Shown here piece by piece: positions 61,749-64,000 of a stretch of DNA of 64,000 nt. The position numbers and the translations under genes were made by a program. Every line of letters starts with the position of its first letter. The stretch's first letter is position 1. The stretch comes from Alcaligenes faecalis (lineage in GTDB: Bacteria > Pseudomonadota > Gammaproteobacteria > Burkholderiales > Burkholderiaceae_B): positions 1,488,001 to 1,552,000 of the forward strand of contig NZ_CP031012.1 in assembly GCF_009497775.1 (NCBI RefSeq), read 5' to 3'. A model generated the notes under the pieces. That model was not told the DNA's origin and did not search any database. It worked only from the letters and a program-made list of their open reading frames with translations.

Positions 61749-62469
61749 TACTATGCTCCTTACGGGCTGTGTCGATTGATGCGGTGCTTGGATGCTCTAC
61801 CCATGCCCAGTGAGTCCATGAGTCAATAAACTCAGGGCTTGATGCGACAGGGCCGTCGATGGTGTTCGTGTCTTGGCAATATAGCCAGATCAAATCATCG
61901 CTTTCTGTCAGCGTTGTCGTGCATTGCCAAACATCTGCCTTGTCGGCGTCCTGCTGAGCGAGTGCGGCACGGGCAGCGTCGATGCGAGACCTGATCACCG
62001 ACACCACTTCGGCGCTGGACAAACTCTGATCTAGCGCCCGTCCGACGAGATAGCCTGCGTCAGCATGGAGGCTATCGAGCGGTACGCGCACCGCATCCGG
62101 CAACTCCCCGGCATCAGCACCGCTTACAGGTTGCTGCGCGGCAGGCCCCTTTAGGTGCTTGCGCCAAATGGTCGCTGCCGCGTACAGATCGCTTTGCATT
62201 TGTGAGCCGGGCGATGCTGTATCCGCTAAACCGTCTAAGCGATCTGCCAAGTTCCCGCCGCTTGCATACTGCTGCGCCTGGGCGGCAACGGGGGCGGCGT
62301 CCAACATTGCCTTGTACGCCTGCACAGCTACATCGCCCCATGATCCACCAGCCTGAACAGCAGCCGAGCCACCCATTATTCTCATGGTCACGGTCGGCTC
62401 TATCGGAACCAGCCTCCAGCCTTGCGGCACCGCGCTTACGGGTGCGCTGTTTTGTGTATCTGTGCTCAT
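61741..62469 (-). CDS. hypothetical phage protein
   Basis: 242 residues, Ala/Asp-rich and soluble. It contains the short module PQGWRLVPIEPTVTMRIMGG, which I recognise from many phage proteins of unknown function, and ends with a Trp-rich stretch (SWTHWAWVEHP). Start and stop overlap the neighbours (ATGA and 8 bases). Confidence 0.65.
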   Translation of the reverse strand: MSTDTQNSAPVSAVPQGWRLVPIEPTVTMRIMGGSAAVQAGGSWGDVAVQAYKAMLDAAPVAAQAQQYASGGNLADRLDGLADTASPGSQMQSDLYAAATIWRKHLKGPAAQQPVSGADAGELPDAVRVPLDSLHADAGYLVGRALDQSLSSAEVVSVIRSRIDAARAALAQQDADKADVWQCTTTLTESDDLIWLYCQDTNTIDGPVASSPEFIDSWTHWAWVEHPSTASIDTARKEHSNA

Positions 62470-62645
62470 CGCTTTTTCTCCTGCAATTGCGGGTAATTTG
62501 GGTTGGGGGCGGCTTTGGAAGTCACCGGGATGAATGCGCGTGTTCCGTATACCTGTGCTGCGCGTTCTTGGTTGATGACCAACTGGCTGATCGCCTGGAC
62601 TGGGTTGTGACGCATATCGTCAGGCATGCTGTGGTTCTGGCGCAT
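62466..62645 (-). CDS. hypothetical small phage protein
   Basis: 59 residues from the ATG at 62645, which has AAGGAGG 6 bases upstream. The longer in-frame extension upstream is out of keeping with the overlapping gene and is rejected. No family recognised; polar with NPVQAISQLVINQERAAQVYG. It overlaps the preceding gene by 26 bases and the following by 4. Confidence 0.6.
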   Translation of the reverse strand: MRQNHSMPDDMRHNPVQAISQLVINQERAAQVYGTRAFIPVTSKAAPNPNYPQLQEKKR

Positions 62646-62925
62646 TGGCGGCCTCCTTGTCAGCCTTGGCTTTCTTTCCGCAGAAAGGGCAGTACGAGAC
62701 GATGATGCTAAGGTCCTTGCCCTTCTCGCTGCGGTAGCCGGGGGTGTCCGACTTAACTCCGAATGGGATGCTGATATACGTCCCAGGATTGGCACCGTCC
62801 AGGACGTAGGTGATGTTGCGGCAGCGCACTGATTCAATTGGCGCCTTCACCTGCGGCTGGTGGAGCTCTTTGATCTTTGCTTCGATTTCTTCAATGCAAT
62901 TGCAGTTCATGTTTTTGCTTCCCAT
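62620..62925 (-). CDS. hypothetical phage protein with zinc-ribbon-like motif
   Basis: 101 residues (an alternative ATG at 62910 would remove five). Two cysteine pairs, CNC near the N-terminus and CPFCGKKAK near the C-terminus, could bind zinc. No family is recognised. It overlaps the genes on both sides. Confidence 0.6.
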   Translation of the reverse strand: MGSKNMNCNCIEEIEAKIKELHQPQVKAPIESVRCRNITYVLDGANPGTYISIPFGVKSDTPGYRSEKGKDLSIIVSYCPFCGKKAKADKEAANAPEPQHA

Positions 62926-63140
62926 CCGCTCTCACCCCAGACCACACAAGAGCGTTCCAGCTCATGGCACAGGGATGCATATCCGTTATTGAAATGACCG
63001 TGGGTAGAGGTTTTGTGCAGGAGCACGCGCACCTCTTGGTCATGGCGAAGGGTAAAAAATTGCCCCGGTTCGATGTGTCGAAGGCGGGGCAGGGGTTTGC
63101 TGCCTTTGTGGCGTGTGTGCAGTTCTTCACTGAGGGCCAT
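62907..63140 (-). CDS. hypothetical phage protein downstream of the reverse transcriptase
   Basis: 77 residues from the ATG at 63140, which has AGGAG about 7 bases upstream. It contains RHIEPGQFFTLRHDQEVRVLLHKT. No family is recognised. It overlaps the 3' end of the reverse transcriptase gene by 14 bases, so it is translated from the same message. Confidence 0.6.
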   Translation of the reverse strand: MALSEELHTRHKGSKPLPRLRHIEPGQFFTLRHDQEVRVLLHKTSTHGHFNNGYASLCHELERSCVVWGESGWEAKT

Positions 63141-64000
63141 GTGGCGCTCCTGATTTTCGATATGCTTTGGTTGCATCCCAGGCGATGGCATGGCCGCGCT
63201 TTCTGGCTGCGGCGCTTACTTTTGCTCTGTCTCTGTACCCGTTGCTGTGCCGCATGAGCCCCAGATAGCTGTTGATTGTTTCCAGCGACTTGTCAGTCGG
63301 TACGGTTTCTATGCGGTTTAGTGCGGTGCGAACAGAGCGACGGCGCACCTGACGACGCCAGGGCTTGATAACGTGGCCAGCGAAGTCCACGCCTCTGTTG
63401 ATGGGTTGAAGGATTGTCTTGGTAGGGTTGAGTTGTAGGCCCAAGGTCGGCAAATACTCATTGATGCTTGCCAGGGCTTCATTCAGCCACTGAGGCGAGT
63501 CATGCAAAAGAACGAAGTCATCGACATAACGCACGTAGTGTTTGCATCGAATACGGTGTTTGACATGCTGATCCAGCCCATCAAGCAGCACGTTTGCAAA
63601 GAATTGGCTGCTCAAGTTGCCAATGGGTAACCCATGGTGCCGTGGTGCAGTCATCAGGTGCTTGTGTGGTGGAACGAGCTGCAGCAGCGCCTGCTCCCCG
63701 CGTATCTCCACGTTGTTGCGTGGGTCGTGAAATAAGATCAGCTTAGCCAGCATGCGCCACCAGCGTTCCGGTATGTGCTTGGCGAGCATCGGCCAGACCA
63801 CTCGTTTGTCGATGCTCACGAAAAAGTTGGCCAAGTCACATTTCAGATAGAACCCCGGCTTACTCCAGTTCTGCGTCTGGCTCCTGATCTTGGTTTCCAA
63901 CCGCTTGGCGGCGTACAGGGTGCCACGACCAGGGATGCAAGCACTGGAGTCGGCAATAAAGCGCCGGTAAAACCGTTCCGAGATCTGGTTATAGAGCAGG
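63127..64000 (-). CDS. reverse transcriptase, DGR-like, N-terminus beyond the window
   Basis: At least 290 residues; the frame is open to the window edge, with DSSACIPGRGTLYAAKRLE encoded near 63905-63960. Polymerase motifs: FYLKCDLANFF (first catalytic Asp), GLPIGNLSSQFFANVLLDGLD (the IGxxxSQ form of motif 4), YVRYVDDFVLLH (about 63517-63528 for YVDD) and LNPTKTILQ, with NSYLGLMRHSNGYRDR at the end. The IGxxxSQ form and length fit reverse transcriptases of diversity-generating retroelements. Other prophage or UG-type defence RTs share parts of this. No maturase or retron-specific motif is seen. Confidence 0.88.
   Translation of the reverse strand, partial: LLYNQISERFYRRFIADSSACIPGRGTLYAAKRLETKIRSQTQNWSKPGFYLKCDLANFFVSIDKRVVWPMLAKHIPERWWRMLAKLILFHDPRNNVEIRGEQALLQLVPPHKHLMTAPRHHGLPIGNLSSQFFANVLLDGLDQHVKHRIRCKHYVRYVDDFVLLHDSPQWLNEALASINEYLPTLGLQLNPTKTILQPINRGVDFAGHVIKPWRRQVRRRSVRTALNRIETVPTDKSLETINSYLGLMRHSNGYRDRAKVSAAARKRGHAIAWDATKAYRKSGAPHGPQ

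Larger units (their letters stand above)
59901..64000. mobile_element. prophage (partial): att site, integrase and small early genes
   Basis: From the tRNA-Met fragment rightward all genes lie on the minus strand, are short and overlap by a few bases. They include a tyrosine integrase, an excisionase-like protein and a reverse transcriptase. The right end is outside the window. The 300 bases between 59764 and 60063 hold only the att fragment. Confidence 0.85.

Noticed and set aside
61741..64000. CRISPR array or DGR template/variable repeat inside the window
   Set aside because: I found no direct repeats with regular spacing and no adenine-biased repeat pair in the visible prophage part.

Overview
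The window looks like a chromosomal segment of a betaproteobacterium of the Alcaligenaceae, most likely Alcaligenes or a close relative. This is an inference from the moderately high GC, strong Shine-Dalgarno sites and the mix of genes (respiratory cytochromes, aromatic-type dioxygenase, AraC/GntR/MarR regulators, many transporters). No rRNA or complete tRNA gene is visible. The last ~4.1 kb is the edge of a prophage.

Layout. 1-2866: end of a cbb3-type oxidase operon (ccoN end, ccoO) running into a membrane-anchored dihaem cytochrome and a TsdA-type thiosulfate dehydrogenase. 2867-3686: a gene-free stretch with a TTC microsatellite and two large, nested, mutually covarying palindromes. 3687-11184: phosphatase, class V aminotransferase, TolC-family lipoprotein, MarC, amidohydrolase, Na+/H+ antiporter. 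11388-14437: ytcA-mdtN-mdtO-like efflux operon. 14756-17588: purine permease, HAD hydrolase, HdeD. 17589-17915: a string of five hairpins in non-coding DNA. 17916-19506: copper delivery operon (DUF2946-like, SCO, PCuAC). 19589-24893: small lipoprotein, membrane FMN glutamate-synthase-like protein, FUSC-marR operon, CinA-like amidase.

24928-29927: divergent aconitase / GntR / PrpF cluster with a clear operator. 29924-37539: AraC regulator and a catabolic operon (binding protein, Rieske dioxygenase alpha and beta, isochorismatase-fold protein lacking the usual nucleophile, SDR, FAD oxidoreductase). 37653-43773: DMT permease with an 11-G run, then two tandem MscS-type channels. 43873-47304: MHS transporter, kynureninase-like PLP enzyme, SRPBCC-like protein and XRE-cupin regulator. 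47374-51349: HD-GYP response regulator and MHYT hybrid kinase. 51510-59763: mgtE, a possible 46-residue ORF, CnbZ/RidA-like protein, nhaA, dedA-SMR-dtd, GNAT, YchJ, M48 lipoprotein protease and an NTF2-like lipoprotein.

59901-64000: prophage boundary. A 3' fragment of an elongator tRNA-Met marks the attachment site. It is followed by a tyrosine integrase, an excisionase-like HTH protein overlapping it by 220 bases, five small overlapping genes, and a reverse transcriptase that runs off the window. The reverse transcriptase has the IGNxxSQ and YVDD motifs seen in diversity-generating retroelements (DGRs). If that is what it is, the template repeat, Avd and variable target should lie just past position 64000. 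The strongest candidates for undescribed biology are the paired covarying palindromes, the five-hairpin locus and this possible DGR.
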